Below, piece by piece: positions 1 through 9,637 of a DNA stretch of 64,000 nt (positions are counted from its first letter, which is position 1; every line of letters starts with the position of its first letter). A program made the position numbers and the translations under genes. The DNA comes from Dendrophyllia cribrosa (lineage: Eukaryota; Cnidaria; Anthozoa; Scleractinia; Dendrophylliidae). Below the pieces are notes generated by a model. It was not told the DNA's origin and searched no databases. It was given only the letters and a program-made list of their open reading frames with translations. The stretch covers positions 8,088,988 to 8,152,987 of the forward strand of contig JAJLRJ010000008.1 of NCBI GenBank assembly GCA_024195265.1. Reading direction: 5' to 3'.

Positions 1-672
1 GTTTGATTTTTTAAAGGTTTCATGTAATTTAAGAGCCAATCGCAAAACATGCAAATTTTTAAAGAAATTGTATTTGGGGAACTTCATCAAAGCAGCAAAC
101 ATAATTATTAGCTATATTGTCTTCTGCTATTCTGATTGGTTAAGCACGAACATTTCCTAAAATTTATCTGACGCAAATGGATATTCTTTATTTTTATACT
201 GAAATATAATTATAAACCATTAGCTCCTCCCCTATTCTTGAAATCAAAGACATTCTATGTGAGAAAGAGCCAATGCCGCAGAACAATGAAGTTTACTGTA
301 GTTCTTATGTGGAGCGTTACTTAAAAATCTTTATTTCTGAGCAATCTCCTTTTTTTCGCCTCAAAAAATGAAAAATGTGACTGCTAGCAGGGAAGGAGCG
401 GTTTGGATTTTTGAATTTTTATGACGTCGTGTGAAAACCAAGAATAGTTAGGGAGTTGTAGATCCACAAGGCATTTAGCCTGTGTACAGTCGCCCCTCCC
501 CTCAAGAAAAATCGGAAGGGGCGGCTGTACACAGGCTACAAGGAGGCATTCTCCTTCGCAGGGAACACTAAATGGGACTGGGATTGAATCGGGCTTCAGA
601 ACGAGACTGAGACTCTCTCTCCAGGCTCACAGGTGAGGAGTTACACTAAATCATGTTATGCAACCACTATAC
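1..672. other. Intergenic sequence with one hairpin
   Basis: No coding region is convincing here. The stretch is AT-rich. Its only clear structure is the hairpin at 476-538, listed separately. It lies downstream of the minus-strand POMK-like gene and may hold its 3' untranslated region and polyadenylation site. Confidence 0.5.
476..538. repeat. Short perfect hairpin repeat
   Basis: TAGCCTGTGTACAG at 476-489 pairs with its reverse complement at 525-538. The inner parts (CGCCCCTCC and GGAAGGGGCG) extend the stem. The palindrome has the compact form of a small MITE or of the end of one. No protein is encoded. Confidence 0.6.
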
Positions 673-3051
673 TTAACCTAAATACCCTGAACCGCAGAAA
701 GTGCCCCATAAATACTGACGACGTTCGGAACGATAAGTTGCTGCACTCTCAGTAACTCCTGTAGGACCTCGTTCGCAGTCGGTCGTTGCCACATTCCGGA
801 CCTCCTGTGACGTCTGCCATCGCACGTCGTTCACAATCAAGTGAAAGTCATCAGGATAAAAAAAAATGAAAAACCACTTATTTCGCCCGCCGACCATGCA
901 ATAGAGGATAACAAAATCTATACATAGTATCATCCTATAACCAATTTTCGCACCCAAACGGCCATAAGGGCTGTTTGGGTGGAATGTTGTACGATTAATA
1001 ATTATAAGAAGAGTTCGTAACTCCTGTAGAACCTCGTTTGCAGTCGGTCGTTGCTGAGGGTTAATCTCGTGACATTTTCCCATTAATTCACGGAGCTGGA
1101 TTTTTGCAAAATCACTGCCCTTCACGCCACCCAGTAATAGTTCCACAATCCAGGGAAGTTTCCAAATGTCGATTTTTTCGTCGTAGGTCGGTGTCAAATT
1201 AAATTTTAACGGTTCTGATTCAGTTTTCTCGTCCAATTCTTTGTTCTTGATTGCGTTTTGTTGCATAGTTGACACATTCAGCCTCCGTTCACATCCCCGT
1301 TTTTCAGTTACTTCTGGTATTCTGTCGATGTCGTTCAAAATCAGGTGAAAGTCGTCAGTTATTAAGAATTGCGCTAGTAATTTTTTTGGGGAAATACCAT
1401 CACACATGACACGAACTCCGATTGGACTGTTGTGTAAATAGTCCAAGATCCGAACGTAATCCACACTCAGCTGTAATCTTGTATGTATATTGTTGTACTT
1501 GGAAAACTGGGGTTGTACAAGAAGCCGATCTAGATAATTTGCCGAGCCATGCTTGTAATACATGGTGACAATCTGCAAGAATAAAAAAACATCCCATTGA
1601 TGTAAGACAAAGTACGTTTAAGTATGAAGAAAAGGGTTGAGAGATATTTTCTGGCTTACATGATCAATCCCTCCCACCTCAAGTAGTTTATACAGGCTTG
1701 GGTTAAAATCTGTCTGGAAAATATGGTTGAATCACAATATCTTCAGCTAGATTGCTTACTGAACAGGATGAAATTTATCTTGATGTTTTTTTCTACGTTT
1801 GAAATGATTGTCCTCGAGTTTTAAAATTAAAATAATACAAATAATCAAATTTTGCTTCTCATTTAGTTGAATTTAGGGCTGAAAATGACCTTTGTCCTTA
1901 AAAATATTTTATTGAGAACAATAGACGGTCAATCCATATGTGAACAGCTGGAAAAATGTAATCTGGCAGATTTGACGCTTTCTCTTAAACCCGTCGCCAA
2001 TTCATCAAGTTTTTGCTAGTTTGACATGTCACGTGATCTATTAAAATGTTTATTATATTTAAAAATATTAAGGACTAATTTTGTTCTCTTACTCAATCAA
2101 ATGGTTTATTGTGGCACAGAAATCCTCTTTGTCGCATGGGGTATAGAAAAAATGCATTTCGACTAAATAAGGTTTAATTTATCTCAAATAAAGTTAAATT
2201 TCTAACATATTGAAGCAGTCCTGTGCCGTTTCTAGTCGTTTCTCCCCATAAATTTCGTAGACAAAGCTTGCAAAACACTCCATGCATTCAATTCAGAAAT
2301 AATGCTAGCATTTATAAAGTCTTGGTAACCAAGTGTTTTTTCGAATCCGAGGAGCGGGAATGGTGTTAATTTAGTCGAGATGCATTTTCCCTATAGCCCA
2401 TAGTTATCGCGAGGAGTTCGTTGAAGCAGTCAAAAAGGTTTTCTCAGATTAATTGTTCGGTCGGAGTACAGTTACAGGAGTTTGGAACCAATTCGGTGGT
2501 TAGATAACACAAAACCAACGTATTTTTGCTGGGACGGATGATAAGTGTCATTAGCCTACCTGTAGCTTGTATCTACATTTGCCGATGAGGCGAGTGACAA
2601 ATTTCCCCTGAAGCTTTTCCATGTTAGTCGTTCCTTGTGCGCAATAGTAACGCCTCCAGCCCGTAGATGAACAATTGATAAACACAACTTGATAACCCTT
2701 CCAATCTGCCAGCCAAATGTATTTAGTATGGGAAAATTCGAGACGCTTCTTGAGATGAACGTGACGAGAAATTTCTGAGCAGTTCAACCAAGGAATGCAC
2801 TCTTTCCAGCCGTGAAAACTAAAGGTACCACGAGGACAAGGCACGCAGCCCTCGCGTGTGGCGAACATGTTATCTGAACACACCCCTTGAGGAGGCTCGG
2901 TTACTAATTTCATTTGCTTCCACTGTGTCCCATCGCTTGTGAAATATACATAGATAATGAATATCGCCAAGGAGATTGTAGACAGACATTGAATTGCTCT
3001 AAACAAATGTCGTAAAATACTGGGCTGCATCTTATGGGCGAGGATTCCCAT
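673..3051 (-). CDS. POMK-like kinase family protein, copy 1 (frameshifted C-terminus)
   Basis: Two exons on the minus strand: 3051-2560 (164 codons, ending CTACAG|GTAGGC) and 1572-673 (acceptor TTCTTGCAG), both phase 0, about 463 residues. Residues 16-38 are a hydrophobic signal anchor, as in type II ER/Golgi proteins. The segment CPRGTFSFHGWKECIPWLNC and the later RVMCD, NDID and TYDEKIDIWKLPW motifs are those of protein O-mannose kinase, which phosphorylates O-mannose on alpha-dystroglycan. The glycine-rich loop (GEGAVK-like in vertebrate POMK) reads EFSHTK here, and the segment that should carry the APEQ-like motif is a charged linker, so activity is doubtful. Compared with copy 2, a 25-bp deletion near 1020 shifts the frame, removes the native stop and adds roughly 115 unrelated residues. 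The gene is therefore possibly a pseudogene or a variant-tailed paralogue. It has a tandem sister at 9638-12476. Confidence 0.75.
720..865 (-). pseudogene. Third, decayed POMK-like gene fragment
   Basis: About 730-790 repeats nearly base for base the last coding bases of copy 2 (9660-9720). About 820-860 matches the DDFHLIVND coding region of copy 2 (about 10000-10035). The roughly 280 bp between these regions in copy 2 is missing. The fragment lies within the shifted reading frame of copy 1's tail and supplies the out-of-frame residues DDFHLIVND. It is a duplicated piece with an internal deletion and no function of its own that I can see. Confidence 0.6.
951..981. repeat. Small hairpin in the tail of POMK-like copy 1
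   Basis: CACCCAAACGGCC is followed after a short loop by GGGCTGTTTGGGTG. The pair could form a stem of about 13 bp with one interruption. It lies in the segment read only because of the frameshift in copy 1. Confidence 0.45.
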
Positions 3052-3106
3052 GGCCTAACAATCGCTTTAAAACCTTAAAGAAAAAGAAACGGTCCCTTGA
3101 CAAGTT

Positions 3107-3257
3107 TCTTGTGTTTTATTTTTTGTCATTATGTAAATTACATTTAAGTTATTATCATGTCCTTCCGTGGGGGTAACTTTTTTTAATATTTTTATGTGTC
3201 CCCAAATTAGTATGGCTTTACCCAGGCTATAAGGTCTTTTGACACTTAAATAAAGTT

Positions 3258-3345
<88 letters not shown>
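3107..3345 (+). repeat. Non-LTR retroelement 3' end with (ATCT)n microsatellite tail
   Basis: A T-rich stretch ends in ACTTAAATAAAGTTT, followed directly by an uninterrupted CTAT/ATCT tetranucleotide array at 3259-3345 (about 21 units). An AATAAAGTTT-type ending running into a short tandem repeat is typical of CR1/L2-like LINE 3' ends. It is absent from the matching position of POMK-like copy 2, so it inserted after the duplication or was lost from one copy. Confidence 0.5.
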
Positions 3346-3441
3346 CGTCATAGCCGCCATATTGGTGTTCCCGTACAAAAGAATTTTAAGTAACTTCTTT
3401 TGTTAGGAACACCTGAACATGGCTGCCATGGCTTTTGTCAT
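3346..3441. repeat. Short inverted repeat next to the microsatellite
   Basis: CCATATTGGTGTTCC near 3357 is answered by GGAACACCTGAACATGG near 3410, with AAAAGAA/TTCTTTT inside. The hairpin is imperfect and is probably a small non-autonomous DNA element. Confidence 0.4.
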
Positions 3442-4520
3442 TTGAGTCCCACGGGACTGAAGGTCACGTGAGTGAAAACGCTCTATACTTACAATAAGAA
3501 AATGCAGTTCAAAAAAATCGTTATACCAGCAAGGAGATGCCGCGATACCAGCCAGGGAATATCGCGATCAACAAGGGGTATCACCAGGAGCTATGATCGG
3601 GGAGGGAGAAAGCAACTCTTTGTCATTTCTTTTAGAGTTGCCTGTCCGGCCCCATAGACCTTGTCCATAAACGGCGGCTGATTTATTATTCTTTTATTTT
3701 CATGCTAATCAGCCTACCAAGCCTCGTTAGCATGTGCAAAACTCAACTGAAGCGGTACACAGCTTGAACTCGTGGCATCTTTAACCCATTGCAGTAGTGA
3801 TTCCCAAATGTTTTGAGTGCTTTTACGGAGAAACATAAAACTGTCTGAAAAGTAAGACTACATTGCATTCACTACATTCAGTAGCCGACATTTGAAACCA
3901 CGATCGCTAAATGAAATGACAAGTTACATAAAACCAAAACTTGCCAAAAAAAACGTCCCACAGCAATAAGCGCCGAACACAATATCAAACGGTCCTATCC
4001 ATCCATAAACGCCTTGCATTGTCTTGAAAACTTGTACGCTGTAATTATTTTTCCTTCTGCTTCTCAAGCCAGTGCAGTCAAAAATGACTGTACTGACTGT
4101 TTCCTATGCAATTCTTAAACGTGTAAATCGGACCTACTCGAAATTTTCATTTTTTTGTATTTTAATTTAACCCGGTTTACACGACAAACATTTTGGGCAC
4201 GGCACCCGTAAATTTTGGCGGGCCGAGACCGCTTGGCAAAGTAGTCTCGGCCCGTCGAAACATGGGCCCGCGTGCTCAAGTTCAGCCGCACATGCGCGCA
4301 TGTTCTTCAACAAACAAAAATGGCGTCCTCTGAAAGGTAAATCCTGGTCTCTGGAGGCGACGTCGGCCCTAATAGATCTGTAGTCCGAAGAAAGCATACA
4401 GTTTGGAAAGATTTCCGACTCATTTCCGTTTAACCCCATACATTAGTTATGCATACGGTTCTTAAATCTAAAACAAAGGCCAAAACAATAGAACGCCTAT
4501 AGAAAAACAATAGCGCATAT

Positions 4521-5275
4521 CGTATTTTCTCAATTAAACGACCCCGGCGTTTATTTCAAACTTGGCCTAGTGGACCCGGCGTTTCTTTGAATCAGCAGTT
4601 TTTCTCGCCCGCCATTTTTTAAGAAAGGGTTATATTATTCGTTTTTCTTGGCAGCCGTGCCACTACGACGAAAACTTTTGTATTTCTTTTCCGCTTTTCT
4701 TAACGCAAATGTATCTAATAGGTTTAGACAAATGCGAATTGCTATAAACTAGATTGACATATTCTTACACAGCCCAGAAATAGCTGGCCGAAAACCCACG
4801 AAAATCACGTAAAATCCGTCCGCCATTACTCCGTTCATAAATCCGAGCCCACGTTCTACTGGTTTGCGATCTGGTACACGTGACTTGATTTGTGACGTCA
4901 ATGACTCAACACATACCCTACGGGACACAGAAAACAAAGCTAAAAGGCACGTGTTGAGTCATTGACGTCACAAAATCTTTAGAGCAACTCGAACCAACTC
5001 TCAGGGTTCGGTCCCGGTCATTTTTTAATTGAGTAATGGCGGCAAGCCGAATTCGAAATGTAAAGTTAAAATAATGGCACTTTCCGTACGAGTTTTGACT
5101 TTAAACTTCGCAAGGAAAGTAACGAGGACTTATATTTTCAAAATATGAAGAGAACAGAAAATGAATATTTTAAAATGAAAAATGAATGATAGTGGCACTT
5201 TAAATCTCACACAAATAAACGTTTGAGGGGCTTACTTACAACTTTCGGGGCCCGGCGTTTAATCGAGAAAATACG
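4521..5275. mobile_element. 755-bp element with terminal inverted repeats
   Basis: The left end, CGTATTTTCTCAATTAAACG (4521-4540), is matched by the reverse complement of the right end at 5251-5275 with one mismatch, followed by CCGGCGTTTA on both sides. No transposase is readable. It is a non-autonomous DNA transposon whose interior carries a separate 24-bp inverted repeat (4889-4974). Confidence 0.6.
4889..4974. repeat. 24-bp perfect inverted repeat with CRE and AP-1 like cores
   Basis: 4889-4912 and 4951-4974 are exact reverse complements separated by 38 bp. Each arm contains TGACGTCA (CREB/ATF consensus) and TGACTCA (AP-1 consensus) four bases apart. It lies inside the 4521-5275 element. 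A regulatory role is only inferred. Confidence 0.6.
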
Positions 5276-6023
5276 TTACATGCTAACTAATGTATGGGGT
5301 TGTATGGAAATCTTACCTACAGTAGTCAAGTAAATAATACAAAACGGCTGTTTTGCTGCTATGGATCTCAGTCTCCCACGAGCCGATGTTTGGGAGTGAT
5401 GCATATCTAATTCAAGAGACTATTCTCATTCGTTAAAAGCCGCCGCATGTCGTTTTGAATGATCAGATAACGTGCTCTCGTGGCAGGCATTCTATTGGCC
5501 AGAAAAGTCCCTAGGGAGATTTTCAAGACCTTTTATGCGCCCTTGCATGCAAAATCCCTCTCTTGTCAGCCTTATTAATATGTTGCCTGGTAACTGAATT
5601 AAAGCCTTTGAAATGCTCCGTGTAGTAGAATACCAATTTTAAATTTGGATTTTATATCATTTACAGCAATTGTAGTTAATTGATAGGTGAACGCTTTTAA
5701 TAAATGTAATATTGTATTGTAAAAATCCTTGTGGAAATTTTATAGCTCTGAAAAATCATCCATTTATCGCCTAGCACATAGCTTAAATGCATACAAAGGT
5801 ATGTACCACTGTCCTGTACTATGTGGTCGATGCTAAGTAAATAATACAGGGTGAGAGCGAATACATACGCACGGTAAAAAAATACAGTTGTTGCTTGTCA
5901 AAAAATGCCTGAGAAACTGATTTCCAAACTGATTTGGAAATCAAAATTGCCAAAAATACACAAAAATATTTGCATACGGCCACGCGAGTGAAGCCGTGAA
6001 AGCTACTGAGGATCACTAATGCC

Positions 6024-6374
6024 AATTTTAAGAAAAACGACAAAACGTTTTAGTTTGAAAAACATGTTTCGACAGCAACTTCTGTCATCTTCAGTTAATA
6101 AGTAATGTACAAAGCGTTGACAGTGAATATATAAGTGGGAACAAATGTTAATTATGCTAGTAACAACAATGTAAATAAAAGCGTGGCAATGTGAGAATTA
6201 TAATTTACATTTTACATTTGTTCCCACTTATATATTCACTGTCAACGCTTTGTACATTACTTATTAACTGAAGATGACAGAAGTTGCTGTCGAAACATGT
6301 TTTTCAAACTAAAACGTTTTGTCGTTTTTCTTAAAATTATAACCTGCCTGCTAACATCAAGACCTTTTGGAAAC
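6024..6374. mobile_element. Penelope-like element 3' ends as a head-to-head inverted dimer
   Basis: Arms 6024-6148 and 6214-6338 (125 bp each) are reverse complements around a 65-bp spacer. The right arm, read on the plus strand, contains CTGAAGATGACAGAAGTTGC followed by GTCGAAACATG, the usual 3' untranslated signature of Penelope-like elements. The right arm continues 36 bp further (6339-6374). The 12-bp sequence ATCACTAATGCC flanks the whole unit at 6012-6023 and 6375-6386, giving one target duplication. No protein-coding part remains. Confidence 0.7.
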
Positions 6375-6386
6375 ATCACTAATGCC

Positions 6387-7600
6387 CTGTTTAAACGTCG
6401 TATTTCTCATGTGCCGAATCTCGGAATTCAATGCATGTGAATTTCGACGTTTAACTCAAATTAAATTATGCCACCTTCTGTCTTCTGGTCAACTCTTTAT
6501 GGCCAAAAAAACGTAAAATCATAACGTTAAAGCTCACCTTCTATTTCCAACGCTTCGACAAGTGAAAACAGATAGACCGTTAGGCTTGACTGATACCTTT
6601 GTTTCAGAGCAACGTCAAGGTACAGCAAGGTAAACCACTTATATGTTACCACCTTCTCAAGGTTTTGCCCCGGGTGGTTTTGCTATATAGTAACAGTTCT
6701 TGAATAATGTTCATGAAAATATTAGTCATATTGTCCCAGTATCGATTTAATTAAGAACAGACAAAGCATCTTTATTGGTATAGCCAACCATTAGACAACT
6801 TTATAACCTTTAATTTTAAATTCCCCCGGTAAAATGAAATTAATGGTGCGCATTTTATAAGATAAATTGAAAGGATAGCAGCCAGAAAATCATTTGTAAC
6901 ATATATTAATTCTTGTTTAAAAATGCTTATCAAAACATCATAATATTATGAAATATTATTTACTTAGTAGAAATGTAAATAGTTGTATACATTTTGAGAC
7001 GGATAATATTATTTAAAACACGACAAACCAATTTTTCGAATTTTATCACCCACTCTTTCTTAAGTTAGGATTTGAGATAAAATTTTGTCAAGAGATAAAA
7101 TTTAAATTCATTTATTGTAATCTTTATTCTGTTTTTCCTTGAAAGTTTTGATAAACATTTTTCGCCTTACTCTTAGTAGCGCAGTAACAGAGTAAAAGAC
7201 TTGGATGGACCATGCACAATGCGGATTGCTTACTGATAAGGTGTTCATCACGAAACCTCTCGCAGAACTTCATTTTAACTTATAACTACTTTCTTCTATT
7301 CTTACGTCCAACTCACAATTTGAGTGTTGTCCAACGCCCGGTAACGGCCGAATCTAATTTAGGAATTAAATGCATGTGTAGTTTGACGTTTAACTCAAAC
7401 TAAATTCGACAATGCGACTTCTGCCGCATCTTCGACTAAGCCTGTCGAATATTCGACAGAAGTACGACAATTGTTTTTTACGTTGAACTTCACATGTGCG
7501 GAAACTCGCTCATGAAACTCGCTCATGAATTCAATGGGACTCTATTAAATTCGACGTCTAAATCAAATGTCGATTTTAGTTATTGAGTCGATCCAAATAG
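6387..7600. other. Intergenic AT-rich DNA, no gene seen
   Basis: I see only short frames and scattered partial repeats, such as TTTGAGTTAAACGTC-like segments at about 6450 and 7390 that resemble ends of decayed elements. No exon can be supported. Confidence 0.4.
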
Positions 7601-7601
7601 T

Positions 7602-7970
7602 TTTTTATCCGTTTTCACCGATCGTCCACACTAAAACGATCAAAAACGGAGATGTTTATCTATGAAAACGGAGGTTTTCGAAAACGCTTTTTAGAGTGGA
7701 GACTTTTAAAAACGCAGGTCTATCGTTTTAGTGTGGACGGCAAAAACGGAGCTTTCCAAAAACGCTTACGTCACAACTAGTAAAGCGTAGTATCGCTGAC
7801 GCTATTGGAGCATGCGTATTGAACAGAAAAACGTCCGAGCAGAGCCTGGTGATGAAAACGCATCTTTGGATCATCGTTTTTCAGCTCTAGTGTGGACGCA
7901 AATCTTTTTATCTGTTTGCTGGGAATCAAAAACGGAGGTTTTCAAAAACGCACTAGTGTGGACGAGGCCT
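7602..7970. mobile_element. MITE with CGTCCACACTA / TAGTGTGGACG ends
   Basis: GTCCACACTAAAACG near the left end is mirrored by CACTAGTGTGGACGAGG at the right end. Internal copies of AAAACGGAGGTTTTC-type sequence occur in both orientations, with GTGTGGACG repeated at about 7730 and 7910. No coding capacity. It is a typical palindromic non-autonomous DNA element. Confidence 0.6.
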
Positions 7971-8618
7971 TAGTTGATATGATAGTTAGTCAAACGTCAC
8001 GCGTGCAGTCACTTCTCGTTTGACTCTTAGCTAACTACTATTGCTCGACGAATAAACAACTTTTTGGTTTGATATTTTCTTTGTTTTCGGGCCTCGACAG
8101 AAACTATTGACATTTTGCGACTATTTTGGTATTGCTAAAGCTGAGCCCGCTACTCTAGGTGGCAACGGCTGACCGTAAAACTATCATCAACTATCATGCG
8201 CGTAGTTAAACGATAAAAACTATCATCGACCATCCTGAAAATTTTGAACATGTTGTTTAAAGTGAATCAATGATAGCGTGTGATAGCTGATGACAGTGGA
8301 TGACAGTTGGCAGTCAAACGATCACGCGAGCCCGTTTCGACTGTCATGACTGTCATGCACCCTTTGACCATTTGACCAGAGCCGGTCAGTAAACTTGAGA
8401 GTATAGGTCCGCATTGAAACTTTCGTGAATTGCATCTCATTATGGGACTTGGAATATTTTCCTGCAGTTTGTTGTGCTGCGTGAGCCCAAACCCTTTGAC
8501 GGTCCGTACGGAGTGTGTATGGTCCGTAAACTCGACAGTCGGTCCGTATTGAAGGTATGGCAGTCCGTAAACGGCATCTTATTATGGGGAACTGTTCTAT
8601 GTGATTCTTGGTTTTGGA

Positions 8619-9205
8619 TAGAGAAGTTTTCAGTTGAGTGTCGTAAAACCAAAACCAAAGTAATAACTCTGAACAATCACAACAGACGCAATCCATTGAA
8701 CCAATCACAACAGACGCAATCCATTGAACCAATCACAGCAGACGCAATCCATTGAACCAATCACAACAGACCCAATCCATTGAACCAATCACAACAGACG
8801 CAATCCACTGAACCAATCACAACAGACGCAATCCATTGAACCAATCACAACAGACGCAATCCATTGAACCAATCACAACAGACGCAATCCATTGAACCAA
8901 TCACAGCAGACGCAATCCATTGAACCAATCACAACAGACCCAATCCATTGAACCAATCACAACAGACGCAATCCATTGAACCAATCACAACAGACGCAAT
9001 CCATTGAACCAATCACAGCAGACGCAATCCATTGAACCAATCACAGCAGACGCAATCCATTGAACCAATCACGACTCAAACGAAATACATGTAGCCGGCG
9101 CCAAGCGCGGGAAAACGCGCTCAGGTAAGTCACGATTGGTTTTAGTTTTACTTCTGATTGGTTCAGAAAGTGGCGCGAGAGTTTTTTGGCCAATCACAAA
9201 GGTTG
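8619..9205 (+). mobile_element. CCAAT-rich MITE family, copy 1, expanded and 3'-truncated
   Basis: It begins GAGAAGTTTTCAGTTGAGTGTCG, the terminal repeat of a family with six other copies in this window (14056, 19354, 24142, 27849, 44793, 46544). It runs through the shared core GTAGCCGGCGCCAAGCGCGG and the GATTGGTTTTAGTTTTACTT segment. The far terminal repeat is missing after about 9205. Its AACCAATCACAAC segment has been amplified into the minisatellite at 8674-9065. Confidence 0.75.
8674..9065 (+). repeat. 28-bp minisatellite, 14 units, inside a MITE
   Basis: Fourteen head-to-tail units of exactly 28 bp, each starting CAATCACAACAGACGCAATC, are followed by a diverging partial unit. Three variants recur in order: consensus, AACAG to AGCAG, and GACGC to GACCC. 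The variant string A A G C V A / A A G C A A / G G shows a higher-order period of six units (168 bp). Each unit carries a CCAAT box followed by CA. Confidence 0.9.
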
Positions 9206-9476
9206 TTTACCATTTAAACGAAGAAACCGGTTGGTCGACAGTTGTAGTAAATGGGACACATCAAAGCCCGAATGGAAATTTCCATAGGAATGCACCCGTT
9301 CCATTTCCACGACCATTTCCGAAGCAGCCATCTTTGAGCGTTAAAAGGCTATAAAGTAGCCAAGCGATCCAAACCGAAAGGCCTGGAACTGGTAAAAACG
9401 AGCGAATGGAACACACATTTTCCGTTTCGTAATTTTGGACTACCTTTCAAGAAATTCCATGCATTTTCTCAGGAAA

Positions 9477-9519
9477 TTGTCCGTTTGGGAAGACCAAATC
9501 AGTCTTCCCAAACGGACAA
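9477..9519. repeat. 18-bp stem, 7-nt loop hairpin
   Basis: TTGTCCGTTTGGGAAGAC and its exact reverse complement flank the 7-nt loop CAAATCA. It lies about 120 bp downstream of the minus-strand stop of POMK-like copy 2, so it would be transcribed if the 3' end of that mRNA extends this far. Function unknown. Confidence 0.65.
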
Positions 9520-9637
9520 GTCTTCCCAGTAAAATTGGCGTTATGTTAAGTTTATCATCTTTTACCAGTAATATGCCTTTTCTCCCCAACTAACAGCTTT
9601 TGCCGAAACAGAATGTGGATCATAAAAGTATAGGAAT

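Larger units (their letters stand above)
3052..3610 (-). promoter_or_regulatory. Upstream region of POMK-like copy 1, split by a retroelement tail
   Basis: The first 55 bases upstream of the start (to about 3106) closely match those upstream of copy 2 (12477-12530). A second block, 3470-3610, resembles 13235-13385. In copy 1 the blocks are separated by an inserted retroelement end with an (ATCT)n tail. In copy 2 they are separated by a G-rich repeat. The duplicated unit therefore included upstream sequence, probably the promoter. No TATA box or defined factor site can be assigned. Confidence 0.4.

Noticed and set aside
4167..4439. 90-residue minus-strand frame
   Set aside because: Low-information GC-rich patch with no domain and no splice context. 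Likely part of a repeat.
8322..8755. Overlapping frames of 136, 78 and 93 residues
   Set aside because: Mutually overlapping on both strands, running into the minisatellite. No family features.
8674..9065. Regular 28-bp repeats that could suggest a CRISPR array
   Set aside because: The units are head to tail with no unique spacers, arise from a MITE segment, and lie in an animal genome. It is a minisatellite.
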